The notes beneath the pieces are model-generated. The model saw nothing but the letters and a program-made list of their open reading frames with translations, made no database searches and was not told the DNA's origin. From the NCBI RefSeq assembly GCF_031822435.1, contig NZ_JAVQLW010000001.1, positions 443,501 to 507,500 of the forward strand: a stretch of 64,000 nucleotides of DNA, read 5' to 3'. Position numbers and translations under genes: made by a program. How positions within the stretch are numbered: the first letter of the stretch is position 1; every line of letters starts with the position of its first letter. This document shows positions 1-9,271 of the stretch, in pieces. This DNA comes from Paracoccus sp. MBLB3053 (lineage in GTDB: Bacteria; Pseudomonadota; Alphaproteobacteria; Rhodobacterales; Rhodobacteraceae).

Positions 1-590
1 TGGTCGCAGCATCGCGCCGGGGACGACCGACCGACAGCCTGCTGATGGGCGCGACGCAGATCGGGATCTCGCTGCCGAATTTCTGGTTCGCGATGCTTCT
101 GGTCCTGCTGTTTGCCGTCCGTCTTAGGCTGCTTCCCGCCGGCGGCTTCCCGGGTTGGGGCGATCCGGCAGCTGCTTTCAGAGCCCTCATCCTTCCCGCG
201 GTCGCGCTGGCTTTGCCTCAGGCGGCGATCATCGCGCGCGTCCTGCGTTCGGCCCTGATCGAGACGCTGGGTCAGGATTACATCCGCACCGCCCGCGCAA
301 AGGGGCTGAGCCGGGGGCAGGCGCTGCGTCGCCATGCCCTTCGCAATGCGCTGATCCCGGTGCTGACCATCCTGGGGATGCAGTTTTCCTTCCTGCTGGC
401 CGGAGCCATCATCATCGAGAACGTCTTCTATCTGCCCGGGCTGGGCCGTCTGATCTTCCAGGCGATCACGCAGCGAGACCTGATCGTCGTGCAAAGCGCC
501 GTGCTGGTGCTGGTCACGGCGGTCATCATCGTGACCTTTCTCGTCGATATCGGCTACGCGGCGGTTGATCCGAGGTTGCGCCGCAGATGA
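1..590 (+). CDS. Dipeptide/oligopeptide ABC transporter permease (OppB/DppB family), 5' part missing
   Basis: The reading frame is open from the first bases of the window, so the gene begins upstream and about 195 C-terminal residues are visible. They hold several hydrophobic membrane segments and the cytoplasmic coupling loop of binding-protein-dependent permeases (DYIRTARAKGLS, then RHALRNALIP), which docks on the ATPase subunit. The end, AAVDPRLRRR, is typical of DppB/OppB proteins. The family forms half of the inner-membrane channel that imports peptides. Its stop codon overlaps the next permease start in ATGA (587-590), so the two are probably translationally coupled. The transported substrate cannot be told from the sequence. 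Confidence 0.93.
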   Translation, partial: VAASRRGRPTDSLLMGATQIGISLPNFWFAMLLVLLFAVRLRLLPAGGFPGWGDPAAAFRALILPAVALALPQAAIIARVLRSALIETLGQDYIRTARAKGLSRGQALRRHALRNALIPVLTILGMQFSFLLAGAIIIENVFYLPGLGRLIFQAITQRDLIVVQSAVLVLVTAVIIVTFLVDIGYAAVDPRLRRR

Positions 591-1399
591 AGCTGTCGTT
601 GTTTCTCGGAACCCTGCTTGCCGGGATTGCGGTTTTCGCTGCGGCCATTTCCTTCATCTGGACCCCTGCCGACGTGACACAACTGTCCGTGCCGCAGAAG
701 CTTCTGCCGCCGTCGGCGGCGCATTGGCTTGGAACGGATCATCTGGGGCGCGATATGCTTTCGATGATCATGGTGGGGGCGCGCACCTCGATCGCGGTTG
801 CCATTGTCGCCGTGGTCGTCGGCATGGGCCTTGGCGTGCCTCTGGGCCTTCTGGCCGCAAGCAGGTCGGGCGGTTGGCTGGATGAAATCATCATGCGCGG
901 GAATGACTTGATCTTTGCCTTTCCCAGCCTTGTCATCGCGATCCTGATCACTGCGGCATTCGGTCCGTCCGCCCTGAACGCGATCCTTGCCATCGGCATC
1001 TTCAACATTCCGGTCTTTGCACGCGTCACGCGCGGCTCGGCCTTGCCAATCTGGACGCTGGACTACATCCGCGCGGCACAGGTCGCCGGCAAGGGGGCCA
1101 TTCGCATCAGCCTCCAGCACATCCTGCCCAACATCGCGAATATCCTGATCGTGCAGGCCACGATCCAGTTCAGCCTCGGGATCCTGGCCGAGGCGGGTCT
1201 TTCCTATGTGGGGCTTGGCGCACAGCCGCCGACGCCCAGCTGGGGTCGAATGTTGGCCGATGCGCAGACGATGATCTCGCTTGCCCCCCATGTCGCCATC
1301 GTGCCGGGCCTGGCCATCGTGATGACCGTGCTGGGACTGAATCTTCTGGGCGATGGGCTGCGCGACGCGCTGGACCCGAGATTGCGTGGTTCCCGATGA
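587..1399 (+). CDS. Dipeptide/oligopeptide ABC transporter permease (DppC/OppC family)
   Basis: This 270-residue membrane protein has an N-terminal hydrophobic segment, the DppC hallmark HWLGTDHLGRDMLS near residues 46-60, further membrane helices, and a coupling loop at DYIRAAQVAGKG. It ends in [11 protein letters not shown] as DppC proteins do. It should pair with the preceding OppB-type protein to form the inner-membrane pore. The start overlaps the upstream stop by 4 nt and its own stop overlaps the ATPase gene start by 4 nt (1396-1399), so all three genes form one operon. The length is normal to slightly short for the family. Confidence 0.95.
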   Translation: MKLSLFLGTLLAGIAVFAAAISFIWTPADVTQLSVPQKLLPPSAAHWLGTDHLGRDMLSMIMVGARTSIAVAIVAVVVGMGLGVPLGLLAASRSGGWLDEIIMRGNDLIFAFPSLVIAILITAAFGPSALNAILAIGIFNIPVFARVTRGSALPIWTLDYIRAAQVAGKGAIRISLQHILPNIANILIVQATIQFSLGILAEAGLSYVGLGAQPPTPSWGRMLADAQTMISLAPHVAIVPGLAIVMTVLGLNLLGDGLRDALDPRLRGSR

Positions 1400-2988
1400 T
1401 CGAAACGCGAAGCCTGAGCGTCAGCATCGGCAAGGTTGAGCTGCTGCATGGGATCAACCTGCGCCTCGCACCGGGTGAGATCACGGCTCTGGTGGGGGAA
1501 AGCGGTTCGGGCAAATCGCTGACCGCGCTTGCCATCATGGGCCTTCTGCCGCAAGGCATGCAGACCGAGGGCAGCGTCGACCTGGACGGCACGAACCTGC
1601 TGAGCCTGCCTGAACCCGAGCTGTGCCGCATTCGCGGAAAGCGGATCGGCATGATTTTCCAGGAACCGATGACCGCGCTGAACCCCCTGATGTCCATCGG
1701 GGATCAGGTTGCCGAGGCGCTTTGCCTGCATCAGGGAATGAAGCGGCACGAGGCCCTTTCGCGTGCACGCGAACGGCTGGACCGGGTCGGGCTGCCCGGC
1801 CCGCGCTTTGGACTGGATCTTTACCCCCATCAACTTTCGGGCGGGCAGAGACAGCGCGTGGCGATCGCCCTTGCGATCGCGGAACGGCCCGATCTGCTGA
1901 TCGCAGACGAACCGACCACGGCGCTCGACGTGACCACCCAGGCCCGGATCCTGGATCTGCTGCGTGAACTTGTCCGCGACGAAGACATGTCGCTGCTCCT
2001 GATCACCCATGATCTGGCCGTGGTTGCCGATATCGCCGACGAGGTTGTGGTCATGCGACACGGCGCCGCTGTCGAGCATGGACCAACCGAGCGCATTTTC
2101 CGCCGTCCCGCGCATCCCTATACCCGAAGCCTGCTCGCCGCCGTCACCCGCCCGCCGCGACTGGTTCTCTCGGCGAAGGAGCAGACCCCGCTGCTCGAAG
2201 TTCGGAACGTCACCCGGCGCTACGCCGCCTCCCACCACGTGAAAAGCCAAACCGTTGCCAGACCTGCCGCGGTCGATGATGTCAGCCTGACCATCCACGA
2301 GCGCGAGGCCGTGGGTCTTGTCGGTGAATCAGGGTGCGGCAAATCCACCCTGACGCGCGCAATCCTCGGGCTCGAGCCGGTTCAATCGGGCCAAATCGAA
2401 ATTGCCGGGGAAAAGGTTCGTGCCGGCTGGTCGATGCCACGAGAGTTGCGCGCCCGGATGCAGGTGGTTTTTCAGGATCCTTTCGGCAGCTTCGATCCAC
2501 GCTGGCGGGTCGAAAGCCTGGTCGCCGAACCGTTTCATCTGACAGGGAAGCCGCGAAACTGGCGCGATCAGGTTGCAGAGGCGCTGTTCGAGGTCGGTGT
2601 CACGGGCGACGTGATGCGCCGCTACATCCATGAGTTTTCGGGCGGACAACGCCAACGAATCGCCTTGGCGCGCGCGCTTATCATCCGCCCCAGCCTGCTC
2701 ATCCTTGACGAGGCCGTCAGTGCCCTCGATGCCGGGGTTCGTGGGCAGGTGCTTGACCTTCTGGCCCAGATCAGGGTCAAGCATGGCTTGGCCTGTCTGT
2801 TCATCAGCCACGATCTTTCAGTGGTTCGGCAGGTGACTGATCGCGTCCTGATCATGCAAGAGGGCAGGATCGTCGAATCCGGGCCGACCGAAATCATCTT
2901 CGAATCCCCCAAGCACGGCTATACGCAAGAACTGCTGCGAGCAACGCCGCGGATCCCCGATCGTTACAGGATTGACGCGACGGTCTGA
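1396..2988 (+). CDS. Fused dipeptide/oligopeptide ABC transporter ATPase (DppD-DppF in one chain)
   Basis: This 530-residue protein carries two complete ATPase domains. The first has Walker A GESGSGKS (34-41), signature LSGGQ (near 148) and Walker B LLIADEPT. The second has Walker A GESGCGKS (near 310), signature FSGGQ (near 415) and Walker [13 protein letters not shown]. Each domain ends in the oligopeptide-transporter C-terminal region (HPYTRSLL and HGYTQELL). It would energise import through the two upstream permeases. Fusions of this kind are known (GsiA and YejF types), whereas E. coli Dpp uses two separate proteins. No clear terminator follows the stop codon. Confidence 0.95.
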   Translation: MIETRSLSVSIGKVELLHGINLRLAPGEITALVGESGSGKSLTALAIMGLLPQGMQTEGSVDLDGTNLLSLPEPELCRIRGKRIGMIFQEPMTALNPLMSIGDQVAEALCLHQGMKRHEALSRARERLDRVGLPGPRFGLDLYPHQLSGGQRQRVAIALAIAERPDLLIADEPTTALDVTTQARILDLLRELVRDEDMSLLLITHDLAVVADIADEVVVMRHGAAVEHGPTERIFRRPAHPYTRSLLAAVTRPPRLVLSAKEQTPLLEVRNVTRRYAASHHVKSQTVARPAAVDDVSLTIHEREAVGLVGESGCGKSTLTRAILGLEPVQSGQIEIAGEKVRAGWSMPRELRARMQVVFQDPFGSFDPRWRVESLVAEPFHLTGKPRNWRDQVAEALFEVGVTGDVMRRYIHEFSGGQRQRIALARALIIRPSLLILDEAVSALDAGVRGQVLDLLAQIRVKHGLACLFISHDLSVVRQVTDRVLIMQEGRIVESGPTEIIFESPKHGYTQELLRATPRIPDRYRIDATV

Positions 2989-3332
2989 GATACTGCTCTT
3001 GCAGTCTTGTTGAACAATCCTTAAGTGCGGCTCCTCTTCGTGACTTTGCGGGGAAGTAGGGATGAAAGATGTACTGATTTGCGGCCCCGTTGATGCCGCC
3101 GTTGAAAGAGTTAAGACAAATCCGGCCGACCGGCTCATTCGCGAGACCTTCGCGGCTCAGTCACGTCTGGTCGGGAAAGGTGAGGTGCAGATGATTCCTG
3201 CGGTTGCCGAGGCACCCATTCCTGTTCTGGCTCGCAATAACCGGACCCCCGATCCGGCGGCAACGGGCGCAGACCGCAATGGCAAGGCTGCCTGACGCCA
3301 GAGGTCGCATCGTCCAGCCACCCGGCGGCGCC
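2989..3332. other. Intergenic stretch with a doubtful 77-codon ORF
   Basis: Between the peptide-transporter ATPase and the sigma-54 promoter the only plus-strand ORF of note is 3062-3295 (begins MKDVLICGPVDA). It has a purine-rich stretch before its ATG, but its third codon positions are much less GC-rich than in the neighbouring genes and it resembles no family I know. I do not call it a gene. No strong terminator is visible after 2988. Confidence 0.4.
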
Positions 3333-3348
3333 TTGGCACGGAATTTGC
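3333..3348 (+). promoter_or_regulatory. Sigma-54 (RpoN) -24/-12 promoter
   Basis: TTGGCACG (3333-3340), four bases, then TTGC (3345-3348) matches the RpoN consensus YTGGCACG-N4-TTGC at every conserved base, with the GG and GC doublets in the required spacing. Transcription would begin about 12 nt after the GC, near 3360, exactly where the first stem-loop of the predicted small RNA starts. I could not find a convincing enhancer site (for example for NtrC) upstream by eye. Confidence 0.7.
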
Positions 3349-3359
3349 GGAAAATTCAA

Positions 3360-3561
3360 AAGACAACAGGCCCTGCGCGCAGCAAGGCCTGTTGCTCCTC
3401 CCCCGTCATGGCGACCAAGCCTCCCCGAATGGTCGCCCAGGTATTTCGCTGCGGCTCAAGGGCTCATCACCTCTGCCTACCGCATAGTCACATTTGCATG
3501 ACTGTTTGACGCTGTGTCAACGGTCGACCTTGGTATGCGACCGCTCACAATCATTTTTTTT
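3360..3561 (+). ncRNA. Predicted sigma-54-dependent small RNA with anti-Shine-Dalgarno-like motifs
   Basis: A perfect 9-bp stem (3364-3372 with 3386-3394) is followed by the single-stranded segment CTCCTCCCCC (3395-3404), then a perfect 8-bp stem (3410-3417 with 3430-3437) whose loop contains CCTCCCC. C-rich CCUCCUCCC-type motifs next to hairpins are known in alphaproteobacterial sRNAs such as the CcsR RNAs of Rhodobacter and the alpha-r14/cuckoo families, where they can pair with ribosome-binding sites. The 3' end is uncertain: either soon after 3440, or at a weaker terminator-like hairpin CGGTCG/CGACCG (3521-3543) followed by eight T (3554-3561). No long coding frame fits. Alternatively this is a structured 5' leader of the aminotransferase gene. 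Confidence 0.45.
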
Positions 3562-3800
3562 AACCTTTTGGGCCGCCATCCGGGGATGTTTTCGGCAACG
3601 GGCCGGGGTTTCAGGGCAGAACGAATCAATGCGGCGGCGCAGCAAAGCAATTGATTCGCGTAATCTTCATCCGGAAGCGTCTCAGTTCACGCCACATTGT
3701 TGCAGGCGGATGATGGAGATTCGCAGTTTTGATGCGCCTTGACGCTTCCGCTCTTTCGTCGCAGGACGCTTCAGGCCGCTTCACGACAAAGGAGAAGAAG
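3562..3800. other. Intergenic region upstream of the aminotransferase
   Basis: This stretch leads to the aminotransferase start. I see no good sigma-70 promoter and no convincing ORF: the frame entering the aminotransferase is open from 3729, but it lacks a ribosome-binding site there and the added residues do not look like the family. Confidence 0.4.
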
Positions 3801-4661
3801 ATGACCCGCACCGTCTATCTCAATGGCGAATACCTGCCCGAGGCCGAGGCCAAGGTCTCGATCTTCGATCGCGGCTTCGTCATGGCCGACGGCGTTTACG
3901 AGGTGACCAGCGTATTGCAGGGCAAATTGCTGGATTTCCCTGGCCACCTGCAGCGGCTGGACCGGTCGCTCAAGGCACTTGGGATGGGCAATCCGCTTGC
4001 GGATGACGAATGGCTTGCCGTTCACCGCAAGATGGTCGAACTGAACCAGATCGACGAAGGGATCATCTACCTGCAGGTGACGCGCGGCAATCCGGGTGAT
4101 CGCGATTTCGCCTATCCGCCCGAGACGACGCCGCAGACCATCGTGCTGTTCACGCAGGCAAAACCTGGATTGTCCGAAAACCCTCAGGCCAAGACCGGGC
4201 TCAAGGTCGTCTCGGTCGAGGATCTTCGCTGGGCACGCCGCGATATCAAGACGGTCCAGCTTCTGTTCCCCTCGATGGCAAAGATGGAGGCCAAGCATCG
4301 CGGCGCCGATGACGCCTGGCTGGTCGAGGACGGGTTCGTGACCGAGGGGACCTCGAACAACACCTATATCGTCAAGGATGGCAAGATCATCACGCGCGAG
4401 CTTTCCACCGATATCCTGCACGGCATCACGCGCGGCTCGCTGCTGCGCTACGCGGCCGAAGCCCAGATGCAGATCGAGGAACGTCCCTTCACGATTGAGG
4501 AAGCCCAGCAGGCGGACGAAGCCTTCTTCACCTCGGCCTCGGCCTTCGTGCTTCCGGTTGTCGAGATCGACGGCGCCAAGGTGGGCGGCGGCACTCCCGG
4601 CCCGGTCGCAACAAGGCTTCGCGAACTCTATCTGGAGGAATCGCTGAAATCGGCCATCTGA
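3801..4661 (+). CDS. dat: D-amino-acid aminotransferase (class IV, PLP-dependent)
   Basis: The 286-residue protein matches the fold-type IV aminotransferases of the D-alanine aminotransferase branch: FDRGFVMADGVYEV near residues 25-38, the PLP lysine in DIKTVQLL (Lys150), and TEGTSNN for cofactor phosphate binding. The enzyme interconverts D-amino acids and 2-oxo acids, supplying D-glutamate for peptidoglycan or degrading D-amino acids. ATG at 3801 is chosen because AAGGAGAAG stands directly before it and the protein then starts as the family does (MTRTVYLNG); an in-frame start at 3729 is less likely. The gene stands alone, has its own terminator, and may respond to nitrogen status if the sigma-54 promoter 450 nt upstream reads into it. 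Confidence 0.93.
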   Translation: MTRTVYLNGEYLPEAEAKVSIFDRGFVMADGVYEVTSVLQGKLLDFPGHLQRLDRSLKALGMGNPLADDEWLAVHRKMVELNQIDEGIIYLQVTRGNPGDRDFAYPPETTPQTIVLFTQAKPGLSENPQAKTGLKVVSVEDLRWARRDIKTVQLLFPSMAKMEAKHRGADDAWLVEDGFVTEGTSNNTYIVKDGKIITRELSTDILHGITRGSLLRYAAEAQMQIEERPFTIEEAQQADEAFFTSASAFVLPVVEIDGAKVGGGTPGPVATRLRELYLEESLKSAI

Positions 4662-4680
4662 CGGCCGATCGAGCTGAGAA

Positions 4681-4716
4681 GGGGCGCGGCAGGATGATCC
4701 CTCGCGCCCCCTTTTT
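4681..4716 (+). terminator. Rho-independent terminator of dat
   Basis: GGGGCGCG (4681-4688) pairs perfectly with CGCGCCCC (4703-4710) and is followed by CTTTTT. It sits 20 nt after the aminotransferase stop codon, between converging genes. Confidence 0.9.
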
Positions 4717-4758
4717 ATTGTCTAGGACCGCCAGCATCCTGCCGGGGCAAGCTCAATT

Positions 4759-5604
4759 TCAACCAGAAACGGCCTCGCGGATCAGCGAAATGCTGGTCAC
4801 GCTGCTTGCGTCCGTATCGCGCAGAATGGCCAGAACTTCGCCATTCACGACGACCTGGACGTCATCTCCGTCTTGGACAAGGTCATAGGATTCCTCGCCC
4901 TCATAATCGGCGGCCAAGGTGATCCTCAGACTATCGGCACTGCCATAGGTGATATCGGCCGCCCCACCGGCGTCACTGCGCAGAACGATCACGTCCGAGC
5001 CCTGACCGGCATCGACGATATCGTTGGCACCTGCATGAATCGTATCGGCACCATCACCGCCCAGCAACGTATCCGGAGCGTCCGGGTCTGAGGCATCGGC
5101 CGACAGGATCAGGTCGTCATCATCCTCGCCGTCGATATAGACGGTGCCGCCATGATCCTCGATCCGATCGTCACCATAGCCACCGGTGATCGAATGGTTG
5201 CCGTGATTGGTGATGATGGTATCCGCACCCTCGCCACCGTCGATCGTGTCATTGCCTTCGTCGGCGCCCAGGTCATAGGCACCGTAGAGGTCGTCGTCAT
5301 AGCCGAGATAGATCTCGTCATCACCCGCATCGGCGGTGACGGTATCATCGCCATACCCCGTCCAGATCGCGTCGTCACCTTCTCCGCCCGAGACAACATC
5401 GTCACCATCGAAGGACTGGATCGCATCGTCGCCAGCGGTCCCGGTGATGGTGTCATCCTCATCCGTGCCCTCGATCAGGTCGCGGCCGCCATAGGGATCA
5501 TCGGCCGGTTCTTCCGGCGGTTGATCATCGTCATTGCTGGAGACCAGCGAGCCGATTCCAGCAATGCCCAGCAATCCGAGCAACAGAAAGATGGTCTGAT
5601 TCAT
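4759..5604 (-). CDS. Membrane-anchored RTX-repeat calcium-binding protein
   Basis: This 281-residue acidic protein starts with a hydrophobic helix (residues 4-22) and a short DDD/proline-rich linker. About twelve degenerate RTX nonapeptide-type repeats follow (GGxGxDxxx variants such as GTAGDDAI, GGEGDDAI, GGDGADTI), then a beta-rich tail. Such repeats form a calcium-filled parallel beta-roll outside the cytoplasm. ATG at 5604 is chosen over the longer frame from 5661 because GGAGG lies just upstream and the hydrophobic helix then comes first. It follows aapP by 74 bp on the same strand, so it may be the last gene of the amino-acid uptake operon. Function unknown; no type I secretion genes are adjacent. 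Confidence 0.85.
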   Translation of the reverse strand: MNQTIFLLLGLLGIAGIGSLVSSNDDDQPPEEPADDPYGGRDLIEGTDEDDTITGTAGDDAIQSFDGDDVVSGGEGDDAIWTGYGDDTVTADAGDDEIYLGYDDDLYGAYDLGADEGNDTIDGGEGADTIITNHGNHSITGGYGDDRIEDHGGTVYIDGEDDDDLILSADASDPDAPDTLLGGDGADTIHAGANDIVDAGQGSDVIVLRSDAGGAADITYGSADSLRITLAADYEGEESYDLVQDGDDVQVVVNGEVLAILRDTDASSVTSISLIREAVSG

Positions 5605-5678
5605 CCGCAGCCTCCAAGATCTTCCGGGCGCAGGATAAGCCGGGGCCAAGGGCCCCAGCAACCGGGAAAGCGCGCGGC

Positions 5679-6449
5679 CTAGTGCCCGAGGATCTGGCTG
5701 AGGAACATCTTGGTGCGTTCCGATTGCGGATTGTTGAAGAACTCCTTGGGGGTGTTCTGCTCGACGATCTGGCCCTGATCCATGAAGATGACCCGGTGCG
5801 CGACGGCTTGGGCAAAGCCCATTTCATGGGTGACGCAGAGCATCGTCATGCCGTCCTCGGCCAGTTCGATCATCGTGTCGAGGACCTCCTTGATCATCTC
5901 GGGGTCGAGCGCCGAGGTCGGTTCGTCAAACAGCATGATCCTTGGGCGCATGCATAGCGACCGGGCAATGGCAACCCGCTGCTGCTGACCGCCCGAAAGC
6001 TGGCCGGGATACTTGTTCGCCTGCTCGGGGATCTTGACCTTTTCAAGGAAATGCATGGCCGTCTCTTCGGCCTCGCGCTTGGGGATCTTGCGCACCCAGA
6101 TCGGCGCAAGCGTGCAGTTTTCGAGGATGGTCAGATGGGGGAAGAGGTTGAAGTGCTGGAACACCATCCCGACTTCAGATCGAACCTTGTCGATATTTTT
6201 CAGATCATTGGTCAGTTCGGTTCCGTCGACGACGATCTTTCCGGCCTGATGCTCTTCGAGCCGATTGATGCAGCGGATCAGCGTAGACTTGCCCGAGCCC
6301 GAGGGCCCGGCAATGACGATGCGCTCACCCCGGCTCACGTTCAGATTGATGTCTCGCAGGACGTGGAAAGTCCCGTACCACTTGTTCAGCTGCGAGATCT
6401 CGATCGCAGTATCGCCAAGCGGTGCCTGCGCCATGGGTTGAGTGGTCAT
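5679..6449 (-). CDS. aapP: General L-amino-acid ABC transporter ATP-binding protein
   Basis: The 256-residue protein is a polar amino-acid importer ATPase: Walker A GPSGSGKS (48-55), Q-loop [14 protein letters not shown], signature [15 protein letters not shown], Walker [14 protein letters not shown] and an H-loop in CVTHEMG. It powers uptake through AapQ/AapM (BztB/BztC in Rhodobacter, a glutamate, glutamine, aspartate and asparagine transporter). The start lies 10 nt after the aapM stop, with GAGGAATTCACC before the ATG. A second in-frame ATG five codons in is possible. Confidence 0.96.
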   Translation of the reverse strand: MTTQPMAQAPLGDTAIEISQLNKWYGTFHVLRDINLNVSRGERIVIAGPSGSGKSTLIRCINRLEEHQAGKIVVDGTELTNDLKNIDKVRSEVGMVFQHFNLFPHLTILENCTLAPIWVRKIPKREAEETAMHFLEKVKIPEQANKYPGQLSGGQQQRVAIARSLCMRPRIMLFDEPTSALDPEMIKEVLDTMIELAEDGMTMLCVTHEMGFAQAVAHRVIFMDQGQIVEQNTPKEFFNNPQSERTKMFLSQILGH

Positions 6450-6459
6450 GGTGAATTCC

Positions 6460-7911
6460 TCAACGGTGGTCGCGCTTCAGCCGGCGTTCGAGATACATCG
6501 AATATCGCGACATGCCGAAGCAGAGGATGAAGAAGATCGAGCCGACGAAGATATAGGGTTCCCAATAGGCCCCCTTCCATTCGAAGCTCGCACGGATGGT
6601 GTCCGACATGGCCTTGAGCGGGTCGAAGAGACCGACGAAGACGACCAGGGTCGTGTCCTTGAACATCCCGATGAAGGTCGAGACGATGCCCGGGATACTG
6701 ATTTTCAGGGCCTGCGGCAGGATGATCAGGCGCTGAGCCTTCCAGTAATCCAGCCCCAGCGCATCGGCGGCCTCGTATTGCCCCTTTGGCAAGGCGGCCA
6801 GGCCACCGCGGATCACTTCTGCCATGTAGGCCGAGGCGAACAGCGTCACCATGATGATGACCCGCAGGACGATATCGAAGTTGGTGCCCGGTGGCAGGAA
6901 GTAGTTCAGAAGCAGAGAGGCCACGAACAGCAGCGTAATGAGCGGCACGCCCCGGATGAACTCGATGAACAGCACCGCCATCATCTTCAGGACCGGCAGG
7001 TCGGAGCGGCGCGCCAGCGCAAGGATGATCCCCAGCGGCAAGGAAAGGGCGATCCCCGCGACGCCGATGGTGATCGAGAGGACGAAGCCGCCGAACTGGT
7101 CCGACGCGACCGGCACGAGGCGTAACGGCAGCACCGAAGCAATCGCTTGGGCAACGTGGTCGGAAAGCCAAAGCCACCAGAGCGCCGAAACGATGGCTGC
7201 TGCGGCAAAGGCAAACATGCCATAGGCCGAGAGCGCCCGCCAGACGAGGAAGCCGATGACGAAGCCCGCAAGGGCCATTGCCGGCTCCCAGATCGTGCCG
7301 CCCCAAAGCAGCCAGACCGCGAGGAAGGGATAGAGCAGGCTGGCGAGAAGCGCCCAGCCATGCCGTGTCTCGATCAGGAACGCCCAGCCCAGCATCAGCA
7401 CCGCGATGGCCCCGAGTTCCAGCGTGCCCGCGCCGAGAATGGCCGAGATGACGAAGGTCAGGATCGCGGCCGTTCCGACAACGATCCGGCGTGCGACCGG
7501 GCTCTCGGCAAACAGCACCGGCGCCAGCGCAAGGAAAAGCGCTCCGAACGTGAGCACCGGGCGCCAGTAAAGCTCGGAGGGGTAGAAGCCGAAGACGAAC
7601 TGGTTCCAGCGGTGCTTGATCACCGCGAAGCAGGCGCCGGTCGCCTCGGGCCCATGCGCTTCGGCGATGATCTGGCGGCACTCTGCCATGCTGCTCGCAT
7701 TCCACACGGAATGCGAGAGCCAGGGCCAGAGCGTGCTGACGATCAGCCAGACGATCCCGATCCCGAGCACCGTGAGCGCGATGTTGAGCGGCGTGGAGAA
7801 CAGGTTGTCCCTGAGCCACTTGATCGCGCCGGATTCGCTGACTGGTGGCGGCTCGGGGGGCAACATGGTGTCGCGCACATAGGCGGTTGTCTGGGCATGG
7901 GTATCGCTCAT
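6460..7911 (-). CDS. aapM: General L-amino-acid ABC transporter permease AapM/BztC
   Basis: A 483-residue inner-membrane permease. The N-terminal two thirds hold many extra hydrophobic helices beyond the core, as is typical of AapM/BztC. The C-terminal part is the usual His/Glu/Gln-type permease domain with the coupling motif [14 protein letters not shown]. It pairs with AapQ to form the channel. It is longer than the roughly 384 residues usual in rhizobial AapM. Its start is one base after the aapQ stop (TGAGATG), which points to tight translational coupling. Confidence 0.95.
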   Translation of the reverse strand: MSDTHAQTTAYVRDTMLPPEPPPVSESGAIKWLRDNLFSTPLNIALTVLGIGIVWLIVSTLWPWLSHSVWNASSMAECRQIIAEAHGPEATGACFAVIKHRWNQFVFGFYPSELYWRPVLTFGALFLALAPVLFAESPVARRIVVGTAAILTFVISAILGAGTLELGAIAVLMLGWAFLIETRHGWALLASLLYPFLAVWLLWGGTIWEPAMALAGFVIGFLVWRALSAYGMFAFAAAAIVSALWWLWLSDHVAQAIASVLPLRLVPVASDQFGGFVLSITIGVAGIALSLPLGIILALARRSDLPVLKMMAVLFIEFIRGVPLITLLFVASLLLNYFLPPGTNFDIVLRVIIMVTLFASAYMAEVIRGGLAALPKGQYEAADALGLDYWKAQRLIILPQALKISIPGIVSTFIGMFKDTTLVVFVGLFDPLKAMSDTIRASFEWKGAYWEPYIFVGSIFFILCFGMSRYSMYLERRLKRDHR

Positions 7912-7912
7912 C

Positions 7913-9166
7913 TCACCGCTCCCTCAGCTTGACGCGACTGTTGAACACGTTCATCCCGCCCGAGATGATCAGGCTGAGAACCAGATAGATGCCCATCATC
8001 AGCACCATGCATTCCATCTCGCGTCCGGTCTGGTTCAGCGTCGTGCCGCCCAGCGTGCCGCGCAGGTCCATGTAGCCCACGGCAATGGCGAGCGAACTGT
8101 TCTTGGTCAGGTTCAGATATTGCGAGATCAGCGGGGGCACGATCACGCGCAGCGCCTGGGGCAGGATGACGAGGCTCATCGTGCGGCGTGGACGCAAGCC
8201 AAGCGCGAAGGCGGCCTCGGTCTGGCCCTTGCTGACGGCAAGGATGCCGGCGCGAACGATCTCGGCGATGAAGGCCCCGGTATAAAGCGTAAGCGCGAGC
8301 CAGAGCACGACGAAGGCGTTGTCGAGATTGACGCCATCAGCGAAGTTGAAGCCGCGCAGGACCGGCGGGATGAGGTGCAGTCCGAAATACCAGGTCAGGA
8401 ACAGAACGGGCAGAACATACATTGCCAGCGTGATCCACCAGGTGGTCGGCCGCTTGCCGGATTCGTCCTGGACCCGCTTGGCCCATTGTTTCAGGAAACG
8501 ATGTGCCAGATAGGCAAGCGCGACCACGACCGCAAAGGCAATCAGCGCCCAGCTTATCCCTTCCCGTCCGATCGCGATGACGCCCGGCGGATTCGTCATG
8601 CCGATCGCCGGAACAGCCGTGTAGCGGTTGGTGGGCGCGACCAGATCGAACAGGATCATGCCGGCGGAAGGGTTCTCTCCGCGATAGGCGTTCGGCGGCG
8701 GCATGGTTTCGGTGAAGATCGCCAGGATCACGAGAATCCAGAGCAGCAGCGGGATGTTGCGGAAAACCTCGACATAGATGGTCATCAAGCGCGCGATGAG
8801 CCAGTTCGACGACAGCCGCAGGACACCCACGACAACCCCGAGGATCGTTGCCGCGATGCAGCCGAAGATCGAGACCTGAAGGGTGTTCAGAAGACCGACG
8901 ACCGTCGCACGCAGATGCGTATCGTCGGAGTTGTAGGGGATCGGCTGCTGCGGAATGTCGTAGCCCGCGCGCCTGAAAAGAAAGTCGAAACTGAAGGTCT
9001 TGCCCAGGATGGCAAGGTTCTTGAGCGTGTTGTCGATAAGCCAGCTGGCGAGCAGCATGACGAGGATGAAAACGACGGCCTGAATGGTCAGGGACCGGTA
9101 TCGGCGGTCGTATATCAGCATCGACAGGCGGAAAGGCGGATCCGCCGCGCCTGGGTAATCAACCAT
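7913..9166 (-). CDS. aapQ: General L-amino-acid ABC transporter permease AapQ/BztB
   Basis: A 417-residue permease with a long first extracytoplasmic region (residues about 60-100, starting FSFDFLF) and a C-terminal permease domain with coupling motif EAAFALGLRPRRTMS. ATG at 9166 gives the family-like start MVDYPGAADPPFRL and is preceded by AGGGGATACAAT; the frame is open back to 9244 but that extension looks like non-coding translation. It sits 105 bp after aapJ, and that gap holds a strong hairpin. Confidence 0.94.
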   Translation of the reverse strand: MVDYPGAADPPFRLSMLIYDRRYRSLTIQAVVFILVMLLASWLIDNTLKNLAILGKTFSFDFLFRRAGYDIPQQPIPYNSDDTHLRATVVGLLNTLQVSIFGCIAATILGVVVGVLRLSSNWLIARLMTIYVEVFRNIPLLLWILVILAIFTETMPPPNAYRGENPSAGMILFDLVAPTNRYTAVPAIGMTNPPGVIAIGREGISWALIAFAVVVALAYLAHRFLKQWAKRVQDESGKRPTTWWITLAMYVLPVLFLTWYFGLHLIPPVLRGFNFADGVNLDNAFVVLWLALTLYTGAFIAEIVRAGILAVSKGQTEAAFALGLRPRRTMSLVILPQALRVIVPPLISQYLNLTKNSSLAIAVGYMDLRGTLGGTTLNQTGREMECMVLMMGIYLVLSLIISGGMNVFNSRVKLRER

Positions 9167-9230
9167 ATTGTATCCCCTGTTTACCGGCGGTCGGGTCTTG
9201 TGCCCTGATGTCTTGCCGGCTCGTTGCAGA

Positions 9231-9255
9231 ACGGGCGGGTTCATGCCCCGCCCGT
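9231..9255 (-). promoter_or_regulatory. Intercistronic hairpin between aapJ and aapQ
   Basis: ACGGGCGGG (9231-9239) pairs perfectly with CCCGCCCGT (9247-9255) across a 7-nt loop, 16 nt after the aapJ stop. There is no U-tract. By analogy with malE-malF and other binding-protein genes it could protect the aapJ message or partly terminate, so that binding protein is made in excess over permease. Confidence 0.6.
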
Positions 9256-9271
9256 CCGAATTGTGCTGCGA

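Noticed and set aside
3062..3295. 77-codon plus-strand ORF (MKDVLICGP...)
   Set aside because: Codon usage is unlike the neighbouring genes, there is no recognisable family, and it runs up to the sigma-54 promoter. Kept only as a note in the intergenic entry.
3360..3440. CRISPR-like array (two similar hairpins)
   Set aside because: The two stem-loops have different sequences and there is no repeat/spacer pattern. No CRISPR array is seen in the window.
5642..5656. GGGGCC-AAG-GGCCCC palindrome after aapP as a terminator
   Set aside because: No U-tract follows on the minus strand and the loop is tiny; it is too weak to call.
6442..9208. Plus-strand frames over aapM and aapQ
   Set aside because: Antisense shadows of clear ABC permease genes.
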